Translations under genes and position numbers: made by a program | Source of the DNA: an uncultured Alistipes sp. | Lineage (GTDB): Bacteria; Bacteroidota; Bacteroidia; Bacteroidales; Rikenellaceae | NCBI GenBank assembly: GCA_938014215.1 | Contig: CALLRW010000041.1 | Coordinates: forward strand, 248,001 to 312,000 | DNA: 64,000 nucleotides | Direction of reading: 5' to 3' | The notes under the pieces: model-generated | What the model was told of the DNA's origin: nothing | Database searches by the model: none | Seen by the model: only the letters and a program-made list of their open reading frames with translations | Part shown: positions 25,159 through 34,142 of the stretch, one piece after another | Layout of the letters: the number at the start of each line of letters is the position of its first letter | Numbering within the stretch: position 1 is the first letter of the stretch

Positions 25159-25707
25159 ATGAGACGATCTGTTCCCGCCGAGCCGGATCTCTTCACGCCG
25201 TGGCCCGCGATGTCGAATCCGATGCCGGAACCCGCTGCCGCCGAGCCGGCGCAGATGGATCCGGCGCCGACCGTCGACCTGTCGCCGCTCTTTGCGCGAC
25301 TCTCCCGGTCGGCCTTCCGGAGTCGATTCAGACTGCGCGCGAAGGAGCGGGAATACATCGCCCAAAAGGGGCTGGAGACGATCCGCCGCCACGCCGAGGA
25401 TTTCGTCCGCACCCGCCTGGCACCGGCCTCTCCGCCGAACGACGGCCGCCAGACGCCGATGCGGGGTCATCCGGTCTTTCTGGCCCAACACGCTACGGGC
25501 TGTTGCTGCCGGGGATGCCTTGCCAAATGGCACGGCATCCCGGCGGGGCGCCCGCTGAGCGATGCCGAACAGCGCTACATCGTGCAGGTGCTGATGACGT
25601 GGATCACGCGTCAGCTGAATCCCCCGGAGACGACTGCCCCGGCGGACCATCCGGCCCCTTCCGCCCCATCGGACCACACGCCATCCCCTGCCGAGTCGGA
25701 TCCTTGA
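25159..25707 (+). CDS. DUF4186-family protein
   Basis: A 182-residue protein. Residues about 45-155 match the DUF4186 pattern as I remember it: RSAFRSRFRL, YIAQKGLETIRRHAEDFV, RLAPASPPNDGRQTP MRGHPVFLAQHATGCCCRGC in two adjacent blocks, CLAKWHGIP and YIVQVLMTWI. The clustered Cys and His (HATGCCCRGCLAKWH) suggest a metal or cofactor site; the function is unknown. The N- and C-termini are proline-rich and not conserved. The ATG at 25159 lies 24 bases after the nitroreductase stop, so co-transcription is likely. Confidence 0.8.
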   Translation: MRRSVPAEPDLFTPWPAMSNPMPEPAAAEPAQMDPAPTVDLSPLFARLSRSAFRSRFRLRAKEREYIAQKGLETIRRHAEDFVRTRLAPASPPNDGRQTPMRGHPVFLAQHATGCCCRGCLAKWHGIPAGRPLSDAEQRYIVQVLMTWITRQLNPPETTAPADHPAPSAPSDHTPSPAESDP

Positions 25708-25965
25708 CCGATACGGGACGCCTGAGGCTTCTTCCGAGGACCGGCCGCGACCGCCCGGAGCGCTCTGCCCGCGCCGCACGACGAAGCGCCCGCATCGGAA
25801 CCCAAGCCGCCCGGAATCAACCGCACCACCCTGTCAACGCGGCACAATAAACCGCCGGGGTCGACTACCCTCCCCGCATCCATCATCTTTTACCTTTTCC
25901 GGAGCGCAAACCGGCTGCACCATCCGTACAGACCGCCTCTGCCGCATCCGGATTTTTTCACAGCC

Positions 25966-27021
25966 ATGCCCATCCGCAAGATCATACATATCGACATGGA
26001 CGCCTTCTTCGCCTCGGTCGAACAGCGTGACAACCCCTCGCTTCGGGGCCGTCCGATCGCCGTGGGCTACGACGGACCGCGGGGAGTCGTGGCAACGGCC
26101 AGCTACGAGGCGCGTCCCTACGGGGTCCATTCGGCCCTTTCGTCCGTGGTGGCCAAACGCCTCTGCCCGGAGTTGATCTTCATCCCGGCCCGCTTCGAGG
26201 TCTACCGTTCGGTTTCGCAGCAAATCCGGGCCATCTTTCACGAATACACCGATCTGGTCGAGCCGCTGTCGCTGGACGAGGCCTTCCTCGACGTCACGCA
26301 CACCCGCTCGGCGACACTCGTGGCGCGCGAGATCAAGTCGCGGATCCTGGCCGAGACGCACCTCACGGCCTCGGCCGGGGTTTCGGTGAACAAGATGCTG
26401 GCCAAGATTGCCTCCGACTACCGCAAGCCCGACGGGCTGTTCACCATCGCTCCGGCGCAGATCGACGACTTTGTGGCGGGGCTTCCTGTCGAGCGGTTTT
26501 TCGGCATCGGGGCCGTCACGGCCGAGAAGATGCACAGCCTGGGGATCCGCACCGGGGCTGACCTGCGGCAATGGGAGGAGTCGGCGCTGGTCCACCATTT
26601 CGGCAAGGCGGGCCACGCCTACTACGGCTATGCGCGGGGGATCGACGACCGCCCCGTGACGCCGAACCGCATCCGCAAGTCGCTGGGCGCCGAGACGACC
26701 TTTGCCGAGGATACCGACGACCGGCTGCGGCTTCAGCAGGAGCTCGAGGGGGTGCGCGACGAGGTCTGGACACGCCTCCAGCGCCACGAGTTCCGGGGAA
26801 AGACCGTGGTGCTGAAGCTCAAGTACGATAATTTCCAACAGATTACGCGATCGCGGACACTTCTTACGGCCATCGATTCCGAGGCGCAGCTGGCCCGCAT
26901 CTCGGAGGAGCTGCTGGCCGCGGTGGATTTCCACGGCCGCAAGGTCCGCCTCATAGGCCTCACGGTGGGCAACACCCCCGAGGCCTCCGCCGACTGCATC
27001 CAGCTGCGCTTCGACTTCTGA
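25966..27021 (+). CDS. dinB: DNA polymerase IV (Y-family, DinB)
   Basis: A 351-residue protein. The palm motif HIDMDAFFASVEQ carries catalytic Asp residues near 9-11, and SLDEAFLDVT holds the second acidic pair near 103-104. The thumb HhH (LPVERFFGIGAVTAEKMHSL) and little-finger domain follow. It performs error-prone translesion synthesis. No LexA-type box was recognised upstream. The 258 bases before it hold no gene I can support; a weak TACCTTTT at 25891 could be a -7 element. There is no beta-clamp motif obvious enough to name. Confidence 0.95.
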   Translation: MPIRKIIHIDMDAFFASVEQRDNPSLRGRPIAVGYDGPRGVVATASYEARPYGVHSALSSVVAKRLCPELIFIPARFEVYRSVSQQIRAIFHEYTDLVEPLSLDEAFLDVTHTRSATLVAREIKSRILAETHLTASAGVSVNKMLAKIASDYRKPDGLFTIAPAQIDDFVAGLPVERFFGIGAVTAEKMHSLGIRTGADLRQWEESALVHHFGKAGHAYYGYARGIDDRPVTPNRIRKSLGAETTFAEDTDDRLRLQQELEGVRDEVWTRLQRHEFRGKTVVLKLKYDNFQQITRSRTLLTAIDSEAQLARISEELLAAVDFHGRKVRLIGLTVGNTPEASADCIQLRFDF

Positions 27022-27183
27022 AACCGTCGAAACGCCGACGGCCCGTGCAATCCCGAGCGGACACTCCGCATCCACCGGGTCCATGACTCCCCACGCCTCT
27101 CCACGCCTTACGCCCCGCAGATTGACTCCCGCCCGGTCCACGTTGCCGATCCTCCGCCCGGTCCTCAGTCCCGGCGTGACACG

Positions 27184-29382
27184 TCACAGCCGTGGATAGA
27201 CCACCGGCGATTGAATCGTGACATAGGGGGTGCCGTTTCCGTCGCACGTCGAGACGATCCGCACGGCCTTCACCGGGCCATCGGGACGAATCGTGATGCC
27301 GCCCATCTCCAGCTCACCCACCCGTTCGAAGTGGATTCCATCGCCGGAAACCTCGGCATATCCGGTCGTCAGGATCGTCTTGGGCAACTGCCGGTACCCG
27401 GTCTGGAGGAACATTTCGCGGCAGACGACCGGTTCGCTGAACGTATATCGGATCCAGTCCTGCTGCCGGCAGGCGCGCGCCGTGCGGGACATGCCGCGAT
27501 AGGTCGTGACATTTCTGTAGGGGAACTGGCGGCTCTCGCCCATCGAGCTCTCGAGCACGAAGTCCGGGCGAAGGGTCTTCCGGCGTGATTCGTCGGCCAC
27601 ACGGGGGCTCCGGCCGCTGCGGTAACGGGTGTAGAAGCAATAGGCCCAGGGCTGGTCCGTGGTGAGGGGACCTTCGTAACGATACTCCTCGTCCGAACCG
27701 TCGACCCGGAAGAAGATCTCCTCGCGGGGATCCTCGGCCGTAACGCGGAGTTCACTCCGCCCGTCGGCCAGCCGGCGCGAGACGAGTTTCGGCGGGAAGA
27801 GGCGGAAGCGGATCCCCATCGCGGCCATGCGGTCGTAATGCAGCTCTCTCAGTTCGCGGTAATAGGCCTCCCACCCCTCCGCATTGCCGCTCCAGGCCAG
27901 ACGCGACAGGGCGCAGATGCGCGGGAAACACATGTAATCGAGGTAATCGGGCTTTTCGGGGTTGTGCGAGACATAGATTTCGCTCCAGAAGGCGCCGGCC
28001 AGACCGACGACGTTGCGCTGCTGCTCCGCGGAGAATCCCGCCTCCGTGAGGTCAAACCCGTAGACCTTGCCGGCATCGAATACGGCGGCCCAGTCGTGCC
28101 CATCCTCAAGGGGCGACTGCCGCATGTCGAAATAGAACCAGGCTCCGGGCATGACGACCGTAGGATAGCCCTTGGCCGTGGCGTCGAGACACGCCTTGAC
28201 ATTCTCCCAGCCATATACGCGGCTGTCGCGGGTGAAATCGCCCGTGCGTACGGCCTCGTTCCAGACGGCGGGGCGCTTGCCGTGACGGGCAAGGATCTCC
28301 GCCATGCGCTCCATGAAGAGATCCTCCAGCTGGTGAGGGTCGGTCATCCCCCGCTGCCGCATCAGCGCCTGACAGTCCGGACAGCTTTTCCATTGCGTCA
28401 TGTCGACCTCGTCGCCGCCCACGTGGACATACTCCGAGGGGAACAGTTCGCAGATCTCGCCCAGAATATCCTCCAGCAGCCGGTAGTTCTCCTCGCGGGC
28501 CACACACCACGCCGAGCGGTAGTCGTAGCCGACGGTCGCGACCGTATCGGGCGGATAGTTGCAGCGGATCTCGGGATGGACCGAGGCGATGTCACGACTG
28601 TGGCCCGGGAGGTCGATCTCGGGGATGATCTCGATGTTGCGGTCGGCGGCATAACGGATCAACTCGCGCATCTCCTCCTGCTTGAAGTAACCGCCGTATT
28701 TCTCTGACCATTTGCCGTATACGGCCGCCACGGGCGAATCTCCGCCGCGATAGGCGCCCACCTCGGTCAACTCCGGATGCGAACGGATCTCGATGCGCCA
28801 CCCCTCGTCATCCGACAGGTGCAGATGCAGCTTGTTGATCGAGTGGAAGGCCAGCAGGTCGATGTATCGCCGCACGCCGTCGGGATCGATCCACGTCCGG
28901 GCTACGTCGAGCATCATGCCGCGATAGGCAAACCGCGGCCGGTCCTCGATGCGGCAGCACGCCACCCGGCTTCCCGCCGCCACCCCCTTCCGGGCATAAA
29001 CCTCCGCGGGCAGCAGCCGCAGCAGCGCCTGAATACCGTTGAAGACACCGCCCGGCGTTGCTCCGTCGATGCGGATGTGCCCCGGGGTGATCTCCAGCCG
29101 GTAGGCTTCGGCCTCCACGCCGTCGGCCGGCACCTCCCGTGTGGAGTCGAGCGTCAGCACCACGGCACCATCGGCCGTGACATCGTTGCGGATCCCGCAG
29201 CCGAGGTATTCGGCCAGATAGCGGGCCTGTGCTCCGAGTCCCGGATCGGCCGCCACGGCCGTACGGGGTCCGAAGACGAAGCTCCCCGACAGCGGGGTTC
29301 GATGCCCCGCGGCGGGTTGGGCCGTGAGTGTGGAGAGCGCGCCGAAAAGGGCGGCACAGAGGGTTGCAAGCAGGCGTTTCAT
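27184..29382 (-). CDS. Exported beta-N-acetylhexosaminidase, GH20
   Basis: A 732-residue protein with a signal peptide ending in LTAQ. A GH20b-like N-terminal domain (about 30-150) precedes the TIM barrel: YRGMMLDVARTW, KLHLHLSDDEGWRIEI, EIIPEIDLPGHS, and the catalytic pair in YVHVGGDEVD near residue 320. A C-terminal beta-rich region with F5/8-type or Fn-like character (ETAYAEVSGDGI-like, FERVGELEMGG) completes it. It removes terminal GlcNAc or GalNAc from host or dietary glycans. Not in a PUL here (no SusC/D pair beside it). Confidence 0.95.
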   Translation of the reverse strand: MKRLLATLCAALFGALSTLTAQPAAGHRTPLSGSFVFGPRTAVAADPGLGAQARYLAEYLGCGIRNDVTADGAVVLTLDSTREVPADGVEAEAYRLEITPGHIRIDGATPGGVFNGIQALLRLLPAEVYARKGVAAGSRVACCRIEDRPRFAYRGMMLDVARTWIDPDGVRRYIDLLAFHSINKLHLHLSDDEGWRIEIRSHPELTEVGAYRGGDSPVAAVYGKWSEKYGGYFKQEEMRELIRYAADRNIEIIPEIDLPGHSRDIASVHPEIRCNYPPDTVATVGYDYRSAWCVAREENYRLLEDILGEICELFPSEYVHVGGDEVDMTQWKSCPDCQALMRQRGMTDPHQLEDLFMERMAEILARHGKRPAVWNEAVRTGDFTRDSRVYGWENVKACLDATAKGYPTVVMPGAWFYFDMRQSPLEDGHDWAAVFDAGKVYGFDLTEAGFSAEQQRNVVGLAGAFWSEIYVSHNPEKPDYLDYMCFPRICALSRLAWSGNAEGWEAYYRELRELHYDRMAAMGIRFRLFPPKLVSRRLADGRSELRVTAEDPREEIFFRVDGSDEEYRYEGPLTTDQPWAYCFYTRYRSGRSPRVADESRRKTLRPDFVLESSMGESRQFPYRNVTTYRGMSRTARACRQQDWIRYTFSEPVVCREMFLQTGYRQLPKTILTTGYAEVSGDGIHFERVGELEMGGITIRPDGPVKAVRIVSTCDGNGTPYVTIQSPVVYPRL

Positions 29383-29407
29383 AGGCAGGGGACGATTTTG
29401 TCGAAAA

Positions 29408-29415
29408 CAAAATTA
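29408..29415 (-). promoter_or_regulatory. -7 element TAATTTTG for the hexosaminidase gene
   Basis: TAATTTTG on the minus strand, 26 bases before the ATG at 29382. It shares a 89-base divergent gap with the mazG promoter. Confidence 0.6.
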
Positions 29416-29436
29416 CGATTTTTTCGCCGAAAACAC

Positions 29437-29444
29437 TACCTTTG
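29437..29444 (+). promoter_or_regulatory. -7 element TACCTTTG for mazG
   Basis: TACCTTTG, 27 bases before the mazG ATG at 29472; the ATG-like start at 29442 overlaps the element and is rejected. Confidence 0.6.
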
Positions 29445-29471
29445 CGTGAACAAAGAAATCGATCTTACACT

Positions 29472-30248
29472 ATGGAAGACAAACGTCTGAAGGCTACGGC
29501 CCGGCTGCTGGAGGTGATGAACACCCTGCGCCGCGAGTGTCCGTGGGATCGCGAGCAGACCTTCGAGTCGCTCCGCAGCAACACTATCGAGGAGACCTAC
29601 GAACTGGCCGATGCCATCACCGACCATAATCTGGAGGGTATCAAGGAGGAGCTGGGCGACCTGCTGCTGCACGTGGTATTCTATTCGAAACTGGGCGAAG
29701 AGGAGGGTGCATTCGACTTCGGAGACGTGGCCAATGCGCTGTGCGACAAGCTGATCTACCGCCACCCGCACGTCTACGGCGACATCCACGCCAATACGCC
29801 GGCCGAGGTGATGGCCAACTGGGAGGCGCTCAAGCTGCGCAAGAAGAACCGCAAGAGCGGCACGCTGGGCGGGGTTCCGCGTTCGCTGCCGGCGCTGGTC
29901 AAGGCCTACCGCATGGGTGAGAAGGCTGCCGGAGCGGGCTTCGACTGGGAACACAAGGAGGATGTCTGGGCGAAGGTCAAGGAGGAGATCTCCGAGGTCG
30001 AGGCCGAGATGAAGTCGGGCCGCAAGGAGGACCTCGAGGCCGAATTCGGCGATCTGTTCTTTGCGCTGGTCAACGCGGCCCGTCTCTACGGCGTTGATCC
30101 CGAATCGGCCCTGGCCCGCACGAACAACAAGTTCATGCATCGCTTCAATTACATGGAGGAACAGGCTGCCTCACAAGGTCATACGCTTCATGAAATGACG
30201 CTCGACCAGATGGAGGCCCTCTGGCAGCAGGCCAAAACCGAGGAGTAA
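29472..30248 (+). CDS. mazG: Nucleoside triphosphate pyrophosphohydrolase MazG
   Basis: A 258-residue protein with two MazG modules, as in E. coli MazG. The first has CPWDREQTFESLR, EETYELADAI and KEELGDLLLHVVF. The second has KEEISEVEAEM and EFGDLFFALVNAARL. It hydrolyses (d)NTPs to monophosphates and pyrophosphate, cleaning the pool and modulating stringent-response nucleotides. The next gene starts 74 bases downstream. Confidence 0.95.
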   Translation: MEDKRLKATARLLEVMNTLRRECPWDREQTFESLRSNTIEETYELADAITDHNLEGIKEELGDLLLHVVFYSKLGEEEGAFDFGDVANALCDKLIYRHPHVYGDIHANTPAEVMANWEALKLRKKNRKSGTLGGVPRSLPALVKAYRMGEKAAGAGFDWEHKEDVWAKVKEEISEVEAEMKSGRKEDLEAEFGDLFFALVNAARLYGVDPESALARTNNKFMHRFNYMEEQAASQGHTLHEMTLDQMEALWQQAKTEE

Positions 30249-30322
30249 TCCGCAGCCCGGCACAAACCGCGGCACAGCCGTATCAAACACAACCGTAAAC
30301 CAAGAAAACAAGCAAGAAAAAT

Positions 30323-30868
30323 ATGGCACTGATTCGTAAAGTACGCGGCCACGAGCCCGTCATCGGAGAGAACACCTTCCTGGCCGAAACGGCCGTCATT
30401 CTGGGCGACGTGACCATCGGTCGCGACTGCTCGATCTGGTACAACGCCGTGCTGCGCGGCGACGTGAACAAGATCGTCATCGGCGACCGCACGAACATCC
30501 AGGACGGCGCCGTCCTCCACACCATCTACGACAAGGCGAAACACCCCTCGCAGACGATCATCGGCAACGACGTTTCGGTGGGTCACAACGCCACGGTCCA
30601 CGGAGCCGTCATCGAGGACAACTGCCTGATCGGCATGGGAGCCACGATTCTCGACAACGCCCATGTCCCCTCGGGCTGCATCATCGCCGCCAACGCCCTG
30701 GTGCTCTCCAACGCCCAGCTGGAGCCCAACTCGATCTATGCCGGCGTTCCGGCCCGCAAGGTCAAGGAGGTGACCCCCGAGCAGCGTGAGGAGATCATCC
30801 GCCGCACGGCCCACGACTACATGCTCTACGCTTCGTGGTTCACCGGGGAGGAGAATTCCGAAAAGTAG
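30323..30868 (+). CDS. Gamma-carbonic-anhydrase-like hexapeptide-repeat protein
   Basis: A 181-residue left-handed beta-helix protein. Hexapeptide repeats run from about residue 22 to 145 (ILGDVTIGRDCSIWYNAVLR, then VSVGHNATVHG). His66, His88 and His93 have the spacing of the zinc ligands of gamma-carbonic anhydrases. A C-terminal helix (EVTPEQREEIIRRTAHDY) is typical of the YrdA/PaaY group. True carbonic anhydrase activity is not certain; some members lack it. It follows mazG and may be co-transcribed. Confidence 0.88.
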   Translation: MALIRKVRGHEPVIGENTFLAETAVILGDVTIGRDCSIWYNAVLRGDVNKIVIGDRTNIQDGAVLHTIYDKAKHPSQTIIGNDVSVGHNATVHGAVIEDNCLIGMGATILDNAHVPSGCIIAANALVLSNAQLEPNSIYAGVPARKVKEVTPEQREEIIRRTAHDYMLYASWFTGEENSEK

Positions 30869-31209
30869 CACGGATGCCGCCCCGGTGAGAGCCGGGGCCG
30901 CTTCTGCCCTCCCCGATCCGAGGGGGACATGGGAAACCCACCCCGGAGGAGGAGCGCGCCCGGCGGGAACCGGGGGGAAGAAAATCCATTCCGGCAGCCC
31001 CGGTATCCGGTATGATAAGGAGGAGGGAGAAAAAACGCTCCGGAGTCCGGTAAAACCGGAAGGGGGGGGAGAAAAAAAGGAGCCGAAAAGGAACCGGAAA
31101 AGATCCGACCCGGGGATCGAGGCGAAGCGGACCGGAACTCCAACGAGACAGGACAAACAGGAAGGGGTGACGTGCAAGCGGCAGCCCCGGTAAAACGAAA
31201 AAACCGTCT
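30869..31209. other. Gene-free purine-rich stretch
   Basis: 341 bases without a credible gene. A CCCCGG/CCGGGG hairpin at 30880-30897 may end the upstream gene weakly. The rest is strongly purine-biased on the plus strand, with runs of G (7) and A (7) near 31060-31080. No -7 element was found in front of the kinase gene, so how that operon is transcribed is unclear. Confidence 0.5.
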
Positions 31210-32526
31210 ATGAAACTCCAGCCGAAATACGCCGATGTGGTACTGAACCTGCTGGTCGCCGTGGCGATCAGCCTGGTGGTCAATTTCTCCTACGTACTGC
31301 TGCTGCTCGTCGATCTCAACTCGGAAAGCAGCGCCCAGCAGTCCACGCCGCGTTGCGCCCGCATTCTGCATCAGGAAGGCCGGCTGGCGATCCATCCCGA
31401 CGGGTTCGGATACCTGCTCTACGGCAATGGCGACAGCGTCTATGTCCCCACGCAGCGTATCAACCGCCTGCACCTCAAGGCCGGCGACCGACTCGTCGCC
31501 GAGGTTACACCGCCGCGACGCCCGGGCGGACACCCGATGATGCAGAAACTCCTCATGCGCAATGGCGAGGAGTTCGACTACAGTACCCTCTTCAACCGTC
31601 CGTCGCGCAGTACGGAACTGCTGTTGCAGCTCTTCTACTACCTGGTCGTCTCGTTCGTCATGCTGTCGATCCTCACCTCCGCACGGCGCAACTACTCGAT
31701 GTCGCTCTACATGCGGCGGTGTCTGTGGTGCTGCGTGGCGGCCGTGGGGCTCTACTGCGTGGCTCCCGTCACGGAGTGGCACACGGGACGCATCCTGCCC
31801 AACTTCATGAGCGGCCGGATGTTCGACTACATGCTGCTGCTCAAGTGCTCGTTCGCCGTCGTGGTGTCGATGCTCTACGGGCGGATCTACGTGCTGATCT
31901 CCCAGCGCCAGGCCGTCGTCGTCGAGAACGAACGCCTCAAGAACGAAAACCTCACCACGCGCTACAACATGCTCGTCGGGCAGATCAACCCCCACTTCTT
32001 CTTCAATTCGCTCAACTCGCTGGCCATGCTCGTGCGCGAACGGCAGGACGAAAAGGCCCTGACCTACATCGACCAGCTCTCGTACACGTTCCGCTACATC
32101 ATTCAGAACGGCCAGTCGACACTGATGACCCTCGACGAGGAGCTGAAGTTCGTCGAGGCGTACAGCTACCTCTTCAAGATCCGCTACGCCGACAAGCTCT
32201 TCTTCGACATCGAGGTTGACCCGAAGTATCGAACATGGCGGCTGCCGGCGCTGTCGCTCCAGCCGCTGATCGGCAACGCCGTCAAGCACAACACCATCAC
32301 CCGCAGCAAACCCTTCCACATCTCGATCCGTACGGATGCCGAGGGGTGGCTCGAGGTGTCGAACCCGAAGATCCCGAAGCTGGAGCCCGAACCCTCGACG
32401 GGAATCGGACTGGAGAACCTGCGCAACCGCTGGCAGCTGATCACGGGCCAACAGATCGAGATCGTGGACGACGGCGTGACGTTCCGCGTGCGGATGCCGC
32501 TGCAAAAACCCCAGACCACAAGATGA
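31210..32526 (+). CDS. LytS-type sensor histidine kinase with a Rho-like OB-fold segment
   Basis: A 438-residue protein. TM1 is at about 8-34, then an extracytoplasmic segment at about 45-133, TM2-TM4 at 137-156, 170-188 and 206-230, a short coiled coil, the His_kinase box QINPHFFFNSLN (His262) and an HATPase (GNAVKHN, GIGLENLRNRW). The segment at about 57-118 resembles the RNA-binding OB fold of Rho: GRLAIHPDGFGYLL, VYVPTQRINRLHLKAGDRL, then PPRR. By topology it would face the periplasm. The stop overlaps the start of the response regulator (ATGA). The signal is unknown; autophosphorylation at His262 and transfer to the partner are expected from the family. Confidence 0.9.
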   Translation: MKLQPKYADVVLNLLVAVAISLVVNFSYVLLLLVDLNSESSAQQSTPRCARILHQEGRLAIHPDGFGYLLYGNGDSVYVPTQRINRLHLKAGDRLVAEVTPPRRPGGHPMMQKLLMRNGEEFDYSTLFNRPSRSTELLLQLFYYLVVSFVMLSILTSARRNYSMSLYMRRCLWCCVAAVGLYCVAPVTEWHTGRILPNFMSGRMFDYMLLLKCSFAVVVSMLYGRIYVLISQRQAVVVENERLKNENLTTRYNMLVGQINPHFFFNSLNSLAMLVRERQDEKALTYIDQLSYTFRYIIQNGQSTLMTLDEELKFVEAYSYLFKIRYADKLFFDIEVDPKYRTWRLPALSLQPLIGNAVKHNTITRSKPFHISIRTDAEGWLEVSNPKIPKLEPEPSTGIGLENLRNRWQLITGQQIEIVDDGVTFRVRMPLQKPQTTR

Positions 32527-33302
32527 AAGCGCTGATCATCGAAGACGAAACCGCGGCGGCCCTCAATCTGGCCGCCATTCTGCGACAGGTGGCCTCCGAC
32601 GTGGAGGTCGTGGCGACGCTCGAGAGCGTGGCCGAAAGCATCGACTGGCTGCGGACGAATCCTCAGCCCGATCTGCTCTTCATGGATATCCACCTGGCCG
32701 ACGGTGATTCGTTCCGCATCTTCGACGCCGTGGAGATCACCGCTCCGGTCATCTTCACCACGGCCTACGACCAGTATGCCCTCGAAGCCTTCAAGGTCAA
32801 CAGCATCGACTACCTGCTCAAACCGATTAACGAGGCCGACGTGCGGCGGGCACTGACCAAACTCGAACGGCTGACCTCGACCGAACGCCGCAACTACGGT
32901 TCGCGGGTGCGCACGCTGGCCTCGGAACGCCGTGGACGCGAACACGACGGCGGAGAGGTCTTCCTGGTCCACGTCCGCGACCGCATCATCCCGCTGCAGC
33001 GCGACCGCATCGCCTTCTGCTACACCTCCAACGAACGGGTCACGGCCTGTGACTACGACGGCGGGACCTATCCGCTCGACCGTACGCTCGAAACGCTGCA
33101 GTCGATGCTTCCCGAGCGGGATTTCTTCCGCGCCAACCGCCAGTTCATCGTCGCCCGCCGCGCCGTGAAGGAGATCGTCGTCTGGTTCGGGAGCCGGCTG
33201 GCGCTGCACCTGACGGTCGAAACCCCCGAGCGGATCATCATCTCAAAGGCCCGCGTGCCGGAATTCAAGGCGTGGCTGCGGGCGGTTCAACCCGGCGAAT
33301 AG
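32523..33302 (+). CDS. LytTR-family response regulator
   Basis: A 259-residue protein. Residues 1-120 are a receiver domain (IIEDE, Asp55 in LLFMDIHLADG, TTAYDQYALEAF, YLLKP). Residues about 155-255 are a LytTR DNA-binding domain (PLDRTLETLQSML, FFRANRQFIVARRAV). It starts within the stop codon of the kinase gene (ATGA), so the two are translationally coupled partners. Targets are probably transport or envelope genes; the neighbouring periplasmic LTXXQ-like gene at 33447 is a candidate by position only. Confidence 0.95.
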   Translation: MKALIIEDETAAALNLAAILRQVASDVEVVATLESVAESIDWLRTNPQPDLLFMDIHLADGDSFRIFDAVEITAPVIFTTAYDQYALEAFKVNSIDYLLKPINEADVRRALTKLERLTSTERRNYGSRVRTLASERRGREHDGGEVFLVHVRDRIIPLQRDRIAFCYTSNERVTACDYDGGTYPLDRTLETLQSMLPERDFFRANRQFIVARRAVKEIVVWFGSRLALHLTVETPERIIISKARVPEFKAWLRAVQPGE

Positions 33303-33366
33303 TCGGTTGACCGGCAACTTTCGGCCGTTTCACCGCCCGGGCGGACGGCCATTCCGGATTTGGCCC

Positions 33367-33374
33367 TACCTTTG
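33367..33374 (+). promoter_or_regulatory. -7 element TACCTTTG for the LTXXQ-like gene
   Basis: TACCTTTG, 73 bases before the ATG at 33447, so the gene has its own promoter downstream of the two-component operon. Confidence 0.6.
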
Positions 33375-33446
33375 CAACAGAGATCCGGAAGATGTCGGAC
33401 CCGACGGCCGACTCACGGGATGTCCAACCATTAAAAACGAACAACG

Positions 33447-33884
33447 ATGAAAAAGCAGATTTTTGCGGCCGTAACGGCCCTTTGCCTGATGGCAACGACG
33501 ACCCTTTTCGCCCAGGAAAAACCCCAGCTGGAACCCAAAACGCCCCCGACGGCCGAGCAGATGGCCGAACACCAGACGCAGCGCATGACCGAGAAGCTGC
33601 AGCTGACCGATGCCCAGGCCAAGCAGGTCTATGAGGCCAACCTGGCGCAGATCAAACAGATGCAGGCCATGCGCGAGCAGATGCACAAGGCCCGGATGGC
33701 ACAGGCCGACAAGATGAAGTCGATCCTCACGACCGAGCAGTTCATGCAGTGGTCGCAGATGCAGGGCCCGCGCCCGGGTCAGCCCGGAAACTGCCCCCAG
33801 ATGAAGCACCACAAGAAGGGCCAGCACCACGGAGATTGCCCGAACGGCTGCAAGAAGGATTGCCCGCGCAAGGAGAAGAAGTAA
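33447..33884 (+). CDS. Periplasmic LTXXQ/Spy-like protein with Cys/His-rich tail
   Basis: A 145-residue protein with a signal peptide (ending LFAQ). Residues about 35-110 are helical with LTXXQ-like units (LQLTDAQAKQVYE, SILTTEQFMQW), as in Spy/CpxP-type chaperone or metal-sensing proteins. The last 30 residues are crowded with Cys, His and Lys (NCPQMKHHKKGQHHGDC, CPNGCKKDCP), a likely metal-binding tail that the classical family lacks. It follows the LytTR regulator. A metal or envelope-stress role is inference. Confidence 0.75.
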   Translation: MKKQIFAAVTALCLMATTTLFAQEKPQLEPKTPPTAEQMAEHQTQRMTEKLQLTDAQAKQVYEANLAQIKQMQAMREQMHKARMAQADKMKSILTTEQFMQWSQMQGPRPGQPGNCPQMKHHKKGQHHGDCPNGCKKDCPRKEKK

Positions 33885-33913
33885 TGAACAGAACGGCAGT
33901 CTGGCTGCCGGGA

Positions 33914-33947
33914 GGGTGTCAGTCCGGTCGACTGACACCCTTTTTTT
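33914..33947 (+). terminator. Strong intrinsic terminator
   Basis: GGGTGTCAGT and ACTGACACCC form a perfect 10-bp stem with a 7-base loop and seven T. Confidence 0.9.
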
Positions 33948-34142
33948 GTCGATTCACCGGTTCCGGCGTGGATTTTCGGCGGAAATCTGGCAGAAAAAGT
34001 GTAAATTCGCAGGCCTGAAAGGCCCTGGCGTTCACGACCGGGCGGCTCGGGATCCCTCCCTACCCCTCCCCATGCGTTGACGCCGGAACGAAAATCGAAA
34101 CGCAATCACGAAATTGCTCGGAGTCATACCAAACAGAAAAGC

